In this document: positions 9,055 through 19,315 of the stretch, piece by piece
Position numbering within the stretch: position 1 is the first letter of the stretch
How the letters are laid out: each line of letters starts with the position of its first letter
DNA from: DATEDA01 sp963789885
Lineage (GTDB): Bacteria; Pseudomonadota; Gammaproteobacteria; Burkholderiales; SG8-39
DNA length: 64,000 bases
Assembly: GCA_963789885.1 (NCBI GenBank)
Contig: CAWBNB010000006.1
Location: 62,001 to 126,000 of the forward strand
Reading direction: 5' to 3'
Notes under the pieces: generated by a model
Seen by the model: only the letters and a program-made list of their open reading frames with translations
What the model was told of the DNA's origin: nothing
Databases searched by the model: none
Made by a program: the position numbers and the translations under genes

Positions 9055-10911
9055 CTAGCCGGCCACTTCGTTGGCGTGATACTGCAGCCAGAGCTCGAGT
9101 TGCGCGAGGACCCAGATCATCTCGCCGAAGTAGCTGGCGTGCGTCTGCGCGTGCTCTTGCCACAGTCGGGCGATGTAATCGTCGCGCACGATCCCGCGGT
9201 CGGCGAAACGCGTCAACGTGCCCCGCGTCTGCTCGGCCAGGTCCGCGTCCGATGTGAGCCACAGGCCGAAGGGCAGTCCGAAGCCGTGCTTCGGCTTGGT
9301 GAGGATCTCGGGCGGAAGGAAGTCTTGCAACGCGTGTTTGAAAAAATGACGAAGCCGCGTGCCCCTGACCTTGAATGCCGCAGGCACCTCCCCGGAGAAC
9401 TCGACGAGTTCATCCGCAAGCATCGGGAAGCGGACTTCCACGCCCGCGACCTCGCACATCCGGCACACCTTGCGAAGATCGTTGTCGGCAAGGATGAACT
9501 TCAGGTCGAGATCCATCATGCGGTCGACCGGATCGCCCGAGTCGGACTGCCGAAACGTTTCGCGCATCAGCGCGAGCGGGCGCTCCGAGTCGATCTCGCG
9601 CAGGAATCCGGGTTCGAGAACTTGCTCGAGCGGGTAGCGGTGCAGGAAGTTGTAGGTCTGCAGGCGATCGGGGAGCGGGATGATCGCCTGTCGCACGTAG
9701 CTCTGGAGCTTTCGCAGCGGCGGGACCCACCTCGCACCGGGAACGGCGAGCAGAGCTGGCTCCACGACTCGCCTCGCGGCGAGGGGCAGGTGGACGTAGC
9801 GCTCGAAGACCTTCTGCTTCGCGTATCGGGCGTTGCCTCCGAAGATCTCGTCTCCCCCGTCCCCGGCGAGCAGCAGCCCGACCCCGCTGTCCCGAGCCAG
9901 TCGCGCGCAGACGTAGGTCGGTACCGCCGAAGCGTTTCCGAACGGCTCATCGTATGCCCGTGCGACCAGGGGAAGGACCTCGGCGACGTCTTTCGGCGTG
10001 ACGTAGATCTCGCGCGACTCCGTGCCGAAATGGCGGGAGGCGATGCGGGCGTATTCGATCTCGTCGTAACCTCGGGCCGAGAAGCCGACCGAGAACGTTC
10101 GTGCCGAGCGCCCGGTCACTTGCGTCAGCAGACCGCTGACCGTCGAGCTGTCGGTTCCCCCCGAAAGGAACGCCCCGACATCGGCGCGGTCGGCCTCGCG
10201 CAAGACGGCGTCCCGCAGCAGGTCTCTGAGGCGCGCTTCAAGATCATCGAGGGAGTCCGCTCCGCCCGAGGGATGGCGCAGGCGCCAGTAGAACGTCGCG
10301 GTTCACGCCTTCTTCCGTCGAACACCAGGCACTCGGCAGGCAGCAGTTTCTCTACGCCGGCGAAAATCGTCTCGGGGCTGGGCACGACCTGGCAATACAG
10401 GTAATCGAAAATCGCCTGACGGTTGAGCCGCGGACTAACAGCGGCACTGCGCGCAACATCCTCGGCACTCGTGCCGAACACCAAGTCGTCCCCGCTGTGC
10501 GCGAAGCAGAGGCGTTCGATTCCGAATCGGTCGATGGCCAACAGCGCGGAAGGCGAACGAGCATCCAGGACGCAAAGCGCAAAGCGACCCCGGAGTCCGG
10601 TGAGGAAGCGCCGACCCTGCTGCTCGTATGCCTCGATGACAGCAGCAGCGGCGCCCTGCTCGGAGGCGACTCGCTCGAGCAGGGTATCGCGCCAGCGCGG
10701 TCGGCCCTTGATCGCAGCCGCGAGCGGGCCGCGGCGGGCGAACGACCCGTCGCGGACCGGGCCGTACAGGGCGAGCTCGCCATTCGGCATGCAAGCTGTG
10801 CCGAACGGCCTGTTCGCTTGCGACCGTCTCCAGCATGCGGTCAAGGATTTCCGGTCGCGTTTTCGATCCGGCCGCAAAGCTCAGCCAGCCGCAGAGTCCA
10901 TTGCTGATCAT
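9055..10911 (-). pseudogene. Asparagine synthetase-like amidotransferase, frameshifted
   Basis: Minus-strand gene starting MISNGLCGWLSFAAG at 10911. Two frame changes (near 10810 and 10310) link three segments: the glutaminase start, the glutaminase body (NGELALYGPVRDGSF, LRGRFALCVLDAR), and the synthetase domain that resumes as TATFYWRLRHPSGGADSLDD. The ATP-pyrophosphatase motif is FLSGGTDSSTVSGLL, followed by DGGDEIFGGNARY. Corrected length is about 618 residues, normal for the family. The glutaminase Cys is residue 7, not residue 2, so a short leader would have to be removed or the true start differs. Likely role: amide formation on an uronic acid or polymer precursor. It is divergent from the sulfotransferase with 29 bp between starts. 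Confidence 0.8.
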
Positions 10912-10940
10912 TCCGGTTCAACTGAGAGGAGCCTCGCTGG

Positions 10941-11910
10941 ATGTTAACCGGTAATGCGGCGCCACAGCGTGACGTGAGCCGTACGGCGCTGTTCTTCGAG
11001 AAGACCACCAAGACGCTCGAGCATCACGCACGTCGCGCGGTGCAGCGGGCTCGCAGCCTCTGGTGGGAGATTCGACAGCGGCCGCGACTCGATGCGCCCT
11101 GTCTTCATCGTCGGCTGCAGCCGCGCCGGCACGACGGTGGTCTACAAGACGTTCTCCGCCTCACCCGAGCTAGGGTCGCTGGATCGGGAGACGCACGATT
11201 TCTGGAGCGATCTCCACCCGCTGCAGGAAAGAGCCTACGCCACCCATGCGCTCGGACGCTCGGACGCGTCGGATCGCGATCGAGACATCGTGTCCGGCTA
11301 TTTCTTCGCCCGCACCGGCCGGCTGCGCGTCGTCGACAAGAACAACCAGAATGGTCTCTGCGTCCCCTACCTGCACGCGCTCTTCCCGGACGCGCAATTT
11401 GTCTACGTCAAGCGCAGTCCCGGAGACAACATCCACTCGCTCATCGAGGGATGGGGCAAGGCCGACGAGTTCGCGACCTGGTCCACAGAGCTGCCTGCCG
11501 ACGTACGGGTGGATCGAGGGCGGTATACGCGCTGGTGCTTTTTCCTGTTCGAGGGCTGGCGTAACTACCTCGAAAGCCCGATCGAGGAAGTCTGCGCGGC
11601 CCAGTACCAGGCGATGAATCGCGCGATCTTGGACGCGCGTAGCGCGATTCCCAAGGCGCACTGGACCGAGATCGTCTACGAAGAACTGTTGAACGATCCG
11701 GTCTCCGGGTTCCGGAGAGCGTTCGAGTCCTGCGGACTAGAGTTTGGCTCCGGGCTCGAGGCACACTGTCGGACCGTTCTCCAGAGGCCGTATAACGCCT
11801 TCTCGGAGATCAAGGTCGACAAGTGGCGCGAGCAGAAGAACCGCGAGCGGATCGAGCGCGTGCTGCCGAGCGTGCGCGAGACCGCGCGAGAGATGGGGTA
11901 TGCCGCTTGA
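10941..11910 (+). pseudogene. Sulfotransferase family protein, probable N-terminal frameshift
   Basis: The catalytic part (11092-11910, 272 residues) shows the PAPS 5'-phosphosulfate loop VFIVGCSRAGTT and the 3'-phosphate motif FVYVKRSPGDNIHSL. ATG 11092 could start it, but the better ribosome site (GAGAGGAG at about 10924-10931) precedes ATG 10941, whose frame reads basic sequence ending SLWWEIRQRPRLD directly where the sulfotransferase frame begins MRPVFIVG. I infer one frame change near 11090 in a ~320-residue protein. Role: sulfation of the glycan from PAPS. Its stop overlaps the next start region, implying an operon with the O-acetylation genes. Confidence 0.75.
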
Positions 11911-11918
11911 GGTCACGG

Positions 11919-12920
11919 GTGAATCTGAAAGGCTTCCCCGGCTCTGGACTGCTGTTCGCGCTCCTGCTTCTCGGCGGTGTCGAGTATGCGCTGCACTCTG
12001 AGGACCTTCTTTACCGCTACCGCGCGGTCTTTGCAGCCGGCCGGGCGTTGGACAAGATGCGCTACATAGAGGCGCACGCTCCCTCGACCCTGATCATCGG
12101 AAACAGCCGCGTCGACAACGGGTTCGACCCGGCGACGGTGCAGAAGAATCTGCCCGGAGCCCAGCCCGGAGCTGTGTTCAACCTCGGCATCCCGGGTGTG
12201 GACACGCGAACGCTTTATGGAATCTTGGTGCGCTTCGCGCATCGGGGACTGCTGGGGCCCGCGGGAATCCGCCGCGTGGTCATCGGCCTCGACGAGAGTG
12301 TTCTGCAGAAAGACGACTCGAACTCGTTGGGTTACGGGGTGTTCTTCAATGACCGTGGTGCGCTGCTCAGCGAGGGTGATGTTGCCAATCTCGTTCGGTC
12401 AACGGTCCGGCTCTGGGGCTTCGCTGACAACCTTAAAGAGCTGCGTGAGCCTGCCAAGCTTGAGCGGTTCATCCAAGCTTCTCGCAAGAGCGTGGATCCG
12501 GTCGGCGGCAGCGCCTCGCAGTTTCTTGGCTACCGGGCTGGGTTTGGGGCGCTTCAGGACGCGGCGCAGATCGAGAGGCAGGAGGTAGGCTCCAGGAAGC
12601 CACCCGACGCCGCGTTGGTCAGGTATCTCGAGCGGTGCATAGCTCTGCTTGCGGCCCACGATGTAGAGGTGGCGATCATATTCCCGCCGCTCCTGAATCG
12701 ACGAGTTCTATACCTCGACGAGGCTGACGTCGCCGCGGAGCCTTACCGGGAGATCCGGGCCGCACTTGAAAGACGTCAGCTGCCCATGATCGATCTAGGC
12801 GCGGACGTAGCACGGGACACGCGCGACTTCATAAACGCGGGCCATTTGAACGACCGCGGCGCGCAGCGCTTCTCCGCACTCCTCGGCCAGCGGCTCTCCC
12901 GAATCTGGGCGACGCCCTGA
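11919..12920 (+). CDS. SGNH/AlgX-AlgJ-like protein (O-acetylation partner)
   Basis: About 333 residues with one N-terminal membrane anchor (LLFALLLLGGVEYAL). The SGNH-like elements are TLIIGNSRVDNGF (block I, nucleophile Ser), NLGIPGVDTRT, and a C-terminal D...H pair in INAGHLNDRGAQRF. This layout matches the periplasmic acetyl-transfer partners of MBOAT proteins (AlgJ/AlgX, DltD, PatB types). It lies 21 bp upstream of an MBOAT gene, which strongly supports that pairing. GTG 11919 is preceded by GAGG; TTG 11907, overlapping the sulfotransferase stop, is an alternative. Confidence 0.75.
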   Translation: MNLKGFPGSGLLFALLLLGGVEYALHSEDLLYRYRAVFAAGRALDKMRYIEAHAPSTLIIGNSRVDNGFDPATVQKNLPGAQPGAVFNLGIPGVDTRTLYGILVRFAHRGLLGPAGIRRVVIGLDESVLQKDDSNSLGYGVFFNDRGALLSEGDVANLVRSTVRLWGFADNLKELREPAKLERFIQASRKSVDPVGGSASQFLGYRAGFGALQDAAQIERQEVGSRKPPDAALVRYLERCIALLAAHDVEVAIIFPPLLNRRVLYLDEADVAAEPYREIRAALERRQLPMIDLGADVARDTRDFINAGHLNDRGAQRFSALLGQRLSRIWATP

Positions 12921-12941
12921 ATCGCACCGCGAGCTATCCGA

Positions 12942-14382
12942 ATGATCTTCAGCAGCGCTTCCTTCCTGTGCTTCCTGGCGGCATTGCTGATCATCTATCC
13001 CGCGGCGCGATCGAAAACGCAGCGAGCGACCGTGCTGCTCGTCGCAAGCATTCTGTTCTACGCCTCGTGGAAGCCTGTCTATCTCATCTTGCTGGGCGCA
13101 TCGCTCGCAGTGAATTACGTTATCTACAACGCCCTCCTGGCGCGTCGAAGCCGAGCACTGCTCACGCTCGGGATCACGCTGAACCTCCTCGTTCTGGGGG
13201 TCGTCAAGTACCTCGCTCTGTTCGTCGAATCCGCGCTGTGGACGCTGGCCAGACTCGACCTCGCCACCACCGCGACTCCTCCTGCGTGGCTAAGCTGGGC
13301 GCTGCCGCTGGGGATCAGCTTCTACACCTTCCACATGCTCAGCGCGCTCATCGACGTGTATCGCGGGGTGTGGGCCAAGCCAGTGTCGTTCAAGGCATGG
13401 TGTTTGTACGTCACGTTCTTCCCGCACCTGATCGCCGGACCGATCCTTCGGCCTGGTCAGCTGATCGACCAACTCGGGGACTTGACGCCGCTCAATGCGA
13501 AGGACTTGCGCCTTGGCGGGCTGATCTTTGCGGCAGGGCTGGCGAAGAAGGTGCTACTCGCTGACAACCTCGCTCCGATCGCGGACAAGTTGTATGCCGT
13601 CCCGGCGCAGCTCGATTTCGCGACGGCGTGGATCGGCACCCTCGCTTTCGCGTTCCAGATCTACTTCGACTTCTCCGGCTACAGCGAGATGGCGATTGGC
13701 CTCGCGCGCATGTTCGGCGTGACGTTGCCCCGCAACTTCTTGTACCCCTATATCAGTCGGAACCCGACCGAATTCTGGCGGCGCTGGCACATCACCCTGT
13801 CGCTCTGGCTGCGTGACTACCTCTACATCTCGTTGGGGGGGTCTCGCGGGAGCCGATGGGAGACTTACCGCAACCTGATGATCACCATGCTGCTGGGCGG
13901 TCTCTGGCACGGCGCCAACTGGACGTTCGTGTTCTGGGGGGCGCTGCACGGTCTCTACCTCGTAGGCTGGCGCCTGCTGAATCAAGCGTTCGATCGGTTT
14001 GGCGTCGGGGCGAGTTCGGGGATGAGTCGGACTCTCTCAGCGCTCGGCTTGCCGTTCACGTTCGTGCTCGTGTGCTTCACCTGGGTATTCTTCCGCGCCC
14101 CGACCTTTGACGTCGCATGGACGGTGAGCGCGAAGATGTTGGGCTCTGAGCCTGACGCCAGGAACGTCGCACCTGGTCCGAGTTTACGAACTCGGCGTGG
14201 TCTGCGCGTCTGCGGCTGTTGCGTTTGTGGAACCGTGGACGGTGAACCGGTTGACTGCACACGGTCTCGACTGGTGGTGGCGTTTTCCGTTCGTCTTCCG
14301 CGGCGCGGCCTACGCGATGATTGCGCTGGGTCTGATCGTGTTCGGTGGCCCGACGCAGAAGTTCATCTATTTCGATTTCTGA
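12942..14382 (+). pseudogene. MBOAT family O-acyltransferase (AlgI-like), one frameshift
   Basis: About 480 residues with ten or more membrane helices. The family core is clear: FDFSGYSEMAIGLARMFGV, then PTEFWRRWHITLSLWLRDY, and the catalytic histidine in GLWHGANWTFVFWG. The frame changes near 14160; the last 70 residues (LVRVYELGVVCASAAVAFVE to QKFIYFDF) continue in another frame to TGA 14380-14382. Function by family: moving an acetyl group from acetyl-CoA across the inner membrane to O-acetylate a glycan, here presumably with the SGNH protein encoded just upstream. Confidence 0.87.
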
Positions 14383-14465
14383 ACGTGCTCCCTTCGGTAT
14401 CGGATCAGGTTGCGAAGCGACGTAGCGCTCGTACGCGGCGTGCGACGCATGACGGCGGCTCTTGT

Positions 14466-15699
14466 ATGAACAGCGTGCTTGCTCTCGTTGTCGCCTGGTT
14501 TCTTCTCGGGTCGATTGCAGTGCTCTGCGGCTTTCGTGGCCTGCTGATCAGGCTCTGGCGTGAACCAGTATTCCGCTTCCCGATTCTGATCTTCGAGAGC
14601 GATGACTGGAGTCCCGGACCCGAAACGGATGCGATCGCCCTGCGCCAGGTCGCCGACGTCCTTCGGGTCGTGTCCGATCGGGCTGGACGCCATCCCGTCA
14701 TGACACTGGGGCTCGTTCTGGCCGTGCCGGACTGCGAGCGCATCGTCCGATCGGACTTTCAGGAATACGGTATTCGCCTGCTCTCGGAACCGCCGTACCG
14801 ACCGATCCTCGACGCGATCGCATCTGGCGCGGTTGGCGGTGTGTTCTCCCGTCAGTTGCACGGCAGAGAGCACTACTGGCCGCCTGCGCTGATTTCAGCC
14901 GCACGATCGGACGGCAACATCCGCGGGCTGTTCCGGAACGAACACAGCTTCCGGACGGAAGAGCTGCCGCCGAGCCTGCAAGCTAGGTGGGTCGACTGCT
15001 CACGGTTGCCTTCGGCCCGGCTGGCGGTGTCGGAGATCGAGAGCGCGGTCGGGGAGGAGGTGCGAGCGTTCTCGGAGATGTTCGGCGAGTCGCCGCTGGT
15101 CGTTGTCCCTCCCACATTCGTCTGGAACGATGCTGTTGAAGCGGCTTGGGCTCGATCGGGCATTTCGACTGTCGTCACACCGGGCCGGCGGTACGAGGGC
15201 AGGGCAGAAGACGGCTCGCTCACTGGCAGCTCGGATCGGATCTTGAATGGGGACACGGGCGCCTCCGGCGTGACCTACCTGGTGCGCGATCAATATTTCG
15301 AGCCGTCCTACGGCCATACGGCCGAGCGCGCCGTCGACGCGCTTCGCGCAAAGACTGCGTGCGGCCGACCGACCTTGCTGGAGATTCACCGCTTCAACTT
15401 CATCGGATCGGCTGAGCTTGCGAAGACGGCGGTGAGGGAGCTTGCAGCGCGCGCTCGCGCTCGCGCTCGCGGAATACCCGAACATCCGGTTCGGTTCGAG
15501 CCAGGAGCTTGGCGATGCGATCCGCCGGGCAGACCCCAACTGGCTCGAGACCCGCTTCGCGGGCCGCCTCGAATGCTGGATCAACCGCCTCCGCGAGGTG
15601 CCGCGATTGCGCAAGCTCGCCTGGGCGACCGGACTGATCGTGCCGGTATTCCTGGCCTACATGTTTGGACGATTCGCGCGCCCGGCGTGGACTCAATAG
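14466..15699 (+). pseudogene. Divergent polysaccharide deacetylase-like membrane-anchored protein, one frameshift
   Basis: Starts MNSVLALVVAWFLLGSIAVL, a membrane anchor. The body has FESDDWSPGP near residue 40 (Asp-Asp like the NodB metal site), QLHGREHYWP near 140 (an HxxxH pair), and LLEIHRFNFIG late, all compatible with a distant NodB/GH57-38-like deacetylase fold; this is inference from motifs. The frame changes inside a GCGCTC repeat near 15445-15470, after which ALAEYPNIRFGSSQELGDAI continues to a C-terminal membrane helix (LIVPVFLAYMFGRFARP) and TAG 15697-15699. It follows the MBOAT gene and may remove or edit acetyl groups in the periplasm. Confidence 0.5.
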
Positions 15700-15708
15700 G
15701 TCACGAGG

Positions 15709-16638
15709 ATGGCTCTCCCGAGGTTCTCGGTGGTGATTGCAGTGTTCAACGGCGCCTCAACGATCCGCCGGGCGATCGAGTCAGTGTTGGCACAGACATT
15801 TCCGCCGATTGAGTTGATCGTCATCGATGATGGTTCCACCGACGATACGCCCGCCGTCGTCGCGGGATTCCAGGATCGCGTTCGCTATCACTATCAGCCT
15901 AACGCAGGCGTGTCGGCAGCTCGAAACGCAGGGGCCAACATCGCGAGAGGGGAGTGGCTTGCGTTCCTCGATGCGGATGACTGGTATTACCCCGACCGCC
16001 TGAGATGGCACGCAGAATGGATCGCGCGGGATCCGTCGCTGGATTTCCTTACCGGAGACTACGAGTACCGGCGTGAGGACGGCTCCGTGATCGGTCGCTC
16101 GATGGAAAGCCATCCGGCAGGCCGTGCCATGCTCGCGAAGGCGAACGGCCGCAGCGAAGTCGTGATGAACGCCGACGAGTTCGAGGAATTCTGCGCCGAC
16201 CATTTCGGCGACACGCACACCCTGTCTGTTCCACGGCAGACCTTCCTCGAGCTCGGTGGGTATCCGTTGGGCTACAAGGTCTGCGAAGACGTGCATTTCC
16301 TGATCCGCCTTTGTGCGCGCTCGCGCCGCGCCGGGGTGGTCTGTCAGCCGATGGGCGTCTACCTGATCCACGAGCGGAGTGCAACGCGGGCGGATCGCCT
16401 GAGCGCACAGACGCAGAACGTTCGGACGCTCAACGATCTGAAGCAGCTCGTCCCGACATTCCCCGACGCCGTCCGGCGAGGTTTCTACCGTCGTCTTGCT
16501 CAAAGTCGCCTCAACAAGGCGTACGCACTCGTCCGCGCAGGACGACGCTTCGAAGCACTCCGCGCAGTGCTGCCGTCGCTGCTCGAGGCGCCGGGATGGG
16601 GCAGCCTGCGTACGCTGCTTTCGGTCGTGCGCGGCTGA
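15709..16638 (+). CDS. Glycosyltransferase family 2
   Basis: 309 residues, intact. The GT-A nucleotide-binding start FSVVIAVFNGASTIRRAIES is followed by VIDDGSTDDT and the metal-binding FLDADDWYYPDR. The later GYKVCEDVHFLIRL block corresponds to the catalytic-base region (ED) of inverting GT2 enzymes. No membrane helices; it should act on the cytoplasmic face. It is followed after 3 bp by a GT4 gene in the same operon. Confidence 0.9.
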   Translation: MALPRFSVVIAVFNGASTIRRAIESVLAQTFPPIELIVIDDGSTDDTPAVVAGFQDRVRYHYQPNAGVSAARNAGANIARGEWLAFLDADDWYYPDRLRWHAEWIARDPSLDFLTGDYEYRREDGSVIGRSMESHPAGRAMLAKANGRSEVVMNADEFEEFCADHFGDTHTLSVPRQTFLELGGYPLGYKVCEDVHFLIRLCARSRRAGVVCQPMGVYLIHERSATRADRLSAQTQNVRTLNDLKQLVPTFPDAVRRGFYRRLAQSRLNKAYALVRAGRRFEALRAVLPSLLEAPGWGSLRTLLSVVRG

Positions 16639-16641
16639 CCT

Positions 16642-17808
16642 ATGGGGAAGGGCGAACTGCGTTTGCTCGTGATCACCGAGCTCTTCTTGCCGACCAAAGG
16701 TGGGACGGCAGTCTGGTTTGCCGAGGTGTACCCGAGGCTGGCAGGCAAGTCGATCCATATTCTGACCGCCGATGTGCCCGGCGCGCGCGACGTGGACGAA
16801 AGCCACCCCAATACCATCCACCGCCTCAGGCTGAGACGCTACCACTGGCTGAAGCCGGAGTCGCTGCTGATGTACGCCAAGTTTTGCCTCTCGGCGCTGG
16901 GCCTGGCACTGCGTCACGGCTTCGACGGCATACACGCCGGCCGCGTGCTTCCGGAGGGCCTCGTCGGCTGGGTCGTGGCGCGCCTGATCGGCAAGCCCTT
17001 TGTGGTCTATGCGCACGGCGAAGAGCTCACGACCTGGGGTCGCGGCCTCAAGTTTCGAGCGATGGCGTTCACGTTCCGCCACGCGGACCTCGTGGTCGCG
17101 AACAGCGATTACACCCAGGGCGAGCTGTTGAGGATGGGCATAGACCCCAGGCGGATTGTCCTTATCTATCCGGGCGTGGATGTCACGCGCTTCCGGCCGG
17201 GACTTCGCGCCGACGACTTGCGGACAGGGCTCGGGCTCGGGCCGAACCAAAAGCTTCTCCTCTCGGTCGGGCGGCTCCAGCGGCGCAAGGGTTTCGACAT
17301 GCTGATCCGCTGCATCCCCGCACTCGTGAGCTGCGGTGTCGACGTGCATTACGCCCTGGTCGGACGAGGCGAGGATCGCGATTATCTAGAGCAGCTTGCG
17401 AGCAGCCTCGGCGTTGCGGGGCGAGTTCACTTCCTCGGGCATGTGAGCTCGGAGGACTTGCCCCGTTGGTACAATGCCTGCGACGTCTTCGCCATGCCGA
17501 ATCGCGAGGTCGAAGGGGACACCGAGGGCTTCGGCATGGTGTTTCTCGAAGCTGGAGCTTGCGGCAAACCGGTGGTCGCTGGCAGGGCCGGCGGTACGGC
17601 GGCCGCGGTGATCGACGGCATCACCGGGCTGCGGGTGGACGGCGGCTCGGTGTCCGAGATCACGGAGGCGATCTACCGTCTCCAGGCTGGGCATCTTTCG
17701 CAGCAGATGGGCAGCGCCGGTCACCGGCGGGCGATCACCGAGTTTTCCTGGGAACGGGTTGCCACCCAAACTCTGCGATTCATCGAGGAGAACCAGAGGA
17801 CATCATGA
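16642..17808 (+). CDS. Glycosyltransferase family 4
   Basis: 388 residues, intact GT-B enzyme. N-terminal domain begins LLVITELFLPTKGGTAVWFA, with the glycine-rich loop GGT; AHGEELTTWGRGLKF follows. Donor domain from about residue 195 (LLLSVGRLQRRKGFDMLIR) with EGFGMVFLEAGACGKPVVAG, the E-x7-E pair. The insertion NREVEGDTEGFG before this motif is the form seen in PimB-like mannosyltransferases. Sugar specificity is unknown. The next gene's ATG (17805) overlaps its stop by 4 bp. Confidence 0.9.
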   Translation: MGKGELRLLVITELFLPTKGGTAVWFAEVYPRLAGKSIHILTADVPGARDVDESHPNTIHRLRLRRYHWLKPESLLMYAKFCLSALGLALRHGFDGIHAGRVLPEGLVGWVVARLIGKPFVVYAHGEELTTWGRGLKFRAMAFTFRHADLVVANSDYTQGELLRMGIDPRRIVLIYPGVDVTRFRPGLRADDLRTGLGLGPNQKLLLSVGRLQRRKGFDMLIRCIPALVSCGVDVHYALVGRGEDRDYLEQLASSLGVAGRVHFLGHVSSEDLPRWYNACDVFAMPNREVEGDTEGFGMVFLEAGACGKPVVAGRAGGTAAAVIDGITGLRVDGGSVSEITEAIYRLQAGHLSQQMGSAGHRRAITEFSWERVATQTLRFIEENQRTS

Positions 17809-18229
17809 AAGCTACTGTCAGATCGTGCAGCCTGTTCGCCCTCTGCGTAGCGCTATGGGCGTTACCCGCCTGGGCGGCCCCCACGCCATGGGAAGGCAGC
17901 CGGCGCGCCGTCCGCAGTGGAGCTCGCCCGGCTGCCAAAGTTCTGCTGGGGCCAATATGACGCATTCGTTTCGGGGTCCGGAGTTCAACTTGAACAAGAT
18001 CCCGCAATTGCGGCGTCGCGATGAACCACTACTGTTCGGCGTTGCTGTATCTGATGCGCTCTGAAAACCCGACCGCGCCGAGGTTACGTCGGATCCAATG
18101 GCTCAAGACCGCAAAAGGCGAGTACCGAGTACACGATCAGGCATACATGCGCACCGAACTGTCCGCTTCAGGAGCCACGTCGAGGCAACGCTCGTAAAGG
18201 TGAATGCTCGTCTGGCCACTAAGAAATGA
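17805..18229 (+). pseudogene. Small secreted conserved hypothetical protein, multiply frameshifted
   Basis: ATG 17805 overlaps the GT4 stop and opens a typical signal peptide (CSLFALCVALWALPAWAAP). The frame then breaks, but a coherent small protein can be followed through three frames: LPKFCWGQYDAF near 17931, GPEFNLNKIPQ near 17977, CGVAMNHYCSALLYLMRS near 18009-18062, RRIQWLKTAKGEYRV near 18090, and HVEATLVKVNARLATKK to TGA 18227-18229. It would be about 125-130 residues with two or three Cys and paired His, exported to the periplasm. No function is known to me. Because it is cut into short pieces, ordinary gene calling would miss it. Confidence 0.5.
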
Positions 18230-18274
18230 CCGATCGAGGCGCGGCACCCAGACCGGGTTGGAGGATCAAGGTCG

Positions 18275-19285
18275 ATGCTTGAGCGCTTTCTGCCTTGGAG
18301 CCTGCGCGGCATCAACCCTTTCTTGAGCGCGTACGGCGATCCGTTTCTCTTCCGTGGCGTCGCGAAGACCAGGCCCATCCCGACCAACCCCGAGGCCGAC
18401 ACCGGACTGCACTCGGCGGTCCCGCACCGGTACCTTTTCGCATACCTGGTCGCGGCGAAGAGTTTCTTGCGCTTCGAGCCAGACGTCGCGGTGTACGTCC
18501 ACGACGACGGCACGCTCACCGAGGAAGATAAGGCGCTCATCCGAAGCCAGCTCCCGGGGGCCTTCGTCGTCGACCGCGCCAGCGCCGACCGCACTTTCGA
18601 GGAGCGAGTCGCCGAGCCGCTGCTCGTGCGCGTTCGGCGCAGTTACACGAGTTACCTGAAGCTGTTCGACCCGACGCTGATGAGCACCCGGAAGCGCATC
18701 ATCATCGTCGACACGGACACCATTTTCATGAAGCCGCCCCAGATCGTGATGGAATGGGCGCGGCAGGGCGGGGCACCCTGGTATCACCGCGTTCAGTCGG
18801 GCCGGATGCAGCGCAAGGCTGCTCCAGCGCCGGCGGGCGCTCCCAAATCCGGAGACCTGCACGTTCAGGCGCTGGTAACGCGGGAGCTCGAGGACATCAA
18901 CCAAGAGCTTTCCTCGAAGTACGTGTTTAACCCGGGCTTCAACTCGGGCTTCATCGGGTACGAACGGGGCACCGTGGCGTTCGACGAACTCAGCCGGCTC
19001 TTCAGCGTGCTCTATAGGAAGTTCTCCGACAAGATTTTCCGCTGGGGGGCGGAGCAGACCGTGCACGGGATGGTGCTCGGTGCAAAGGGCGCGACTGCGC
19101 TACCGCTCGAGCAGTACTTCGTATTTACGCAGAACAACGTGTCACTGGCAGACGAGGCGACCTTCATCCACTTTATCGGCGAGAACCGGTTTTTCCGCAT
19201 GAAATACCCCCGGTTGGCCTGGAAGGCGATCGGCGAGCTGCGCCGCGATGCGCCGACTTCGGCGGCCGCCGCGGCGCGCGGTTGA
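18275..19285 (+). CDS. GT8-like putative glycosyltransferase
   Basis: 336 residues, intact. A central RIIIVDTDTIFMKPP segment near residue 150 gives the DxD metal motif of GT-A retaining enzymes (GT8-like nucleotide-diphospho-sugar transferases); NPGFNSGFIGYERG and GAEQTVHGMVLG follow as expected for the acceptor side. No membrane helix is present. The family assignment is by fold motif, not close similarity. The ATG lies about 45 bp after the broken small secreted gene. Confidence 0.65.
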   Translation: MLERFLPWSLRGINPFLSAYGDPFLFRGVAKTRPIPTNPEADTGLHSAVPHRYLFAYLVAAKSFLRFEPDVAVYVHDDGTLTEEDKALIRSQLPGAFVVDRASADRTFEERVAEPLLVRVRRSYTSYLKLFDPTLMSTRKRIIIVDTDTIFMKPPQIVMEWARQGGAPWYHRVQSGRMQRKAAPAPAGAPKSGDLHVQALVTRELEDINQELSSKYVFNPGFNSGFIGYERGTVAFDELSRLFSVLYRKFSDKIFRWGAEQTVHGMVLGAKGATALPLEQYFVFTQNNVSLADEATFIHFIGENRFFRMKYPRLAWKAIGELRRDAPTSAAAAARG

Positions 19286-19315
19286 CCGCAGCGGGCAGCA
19301 AGGATCGGTCGGGCG

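Noticed and set aside
15441..15470. GCGCTC repeat at the frame break, possible phase-variation tract
   Set aside because: The unit is 6 bp, so gain or loss of units cannot change the frame; the break is more likely an error.
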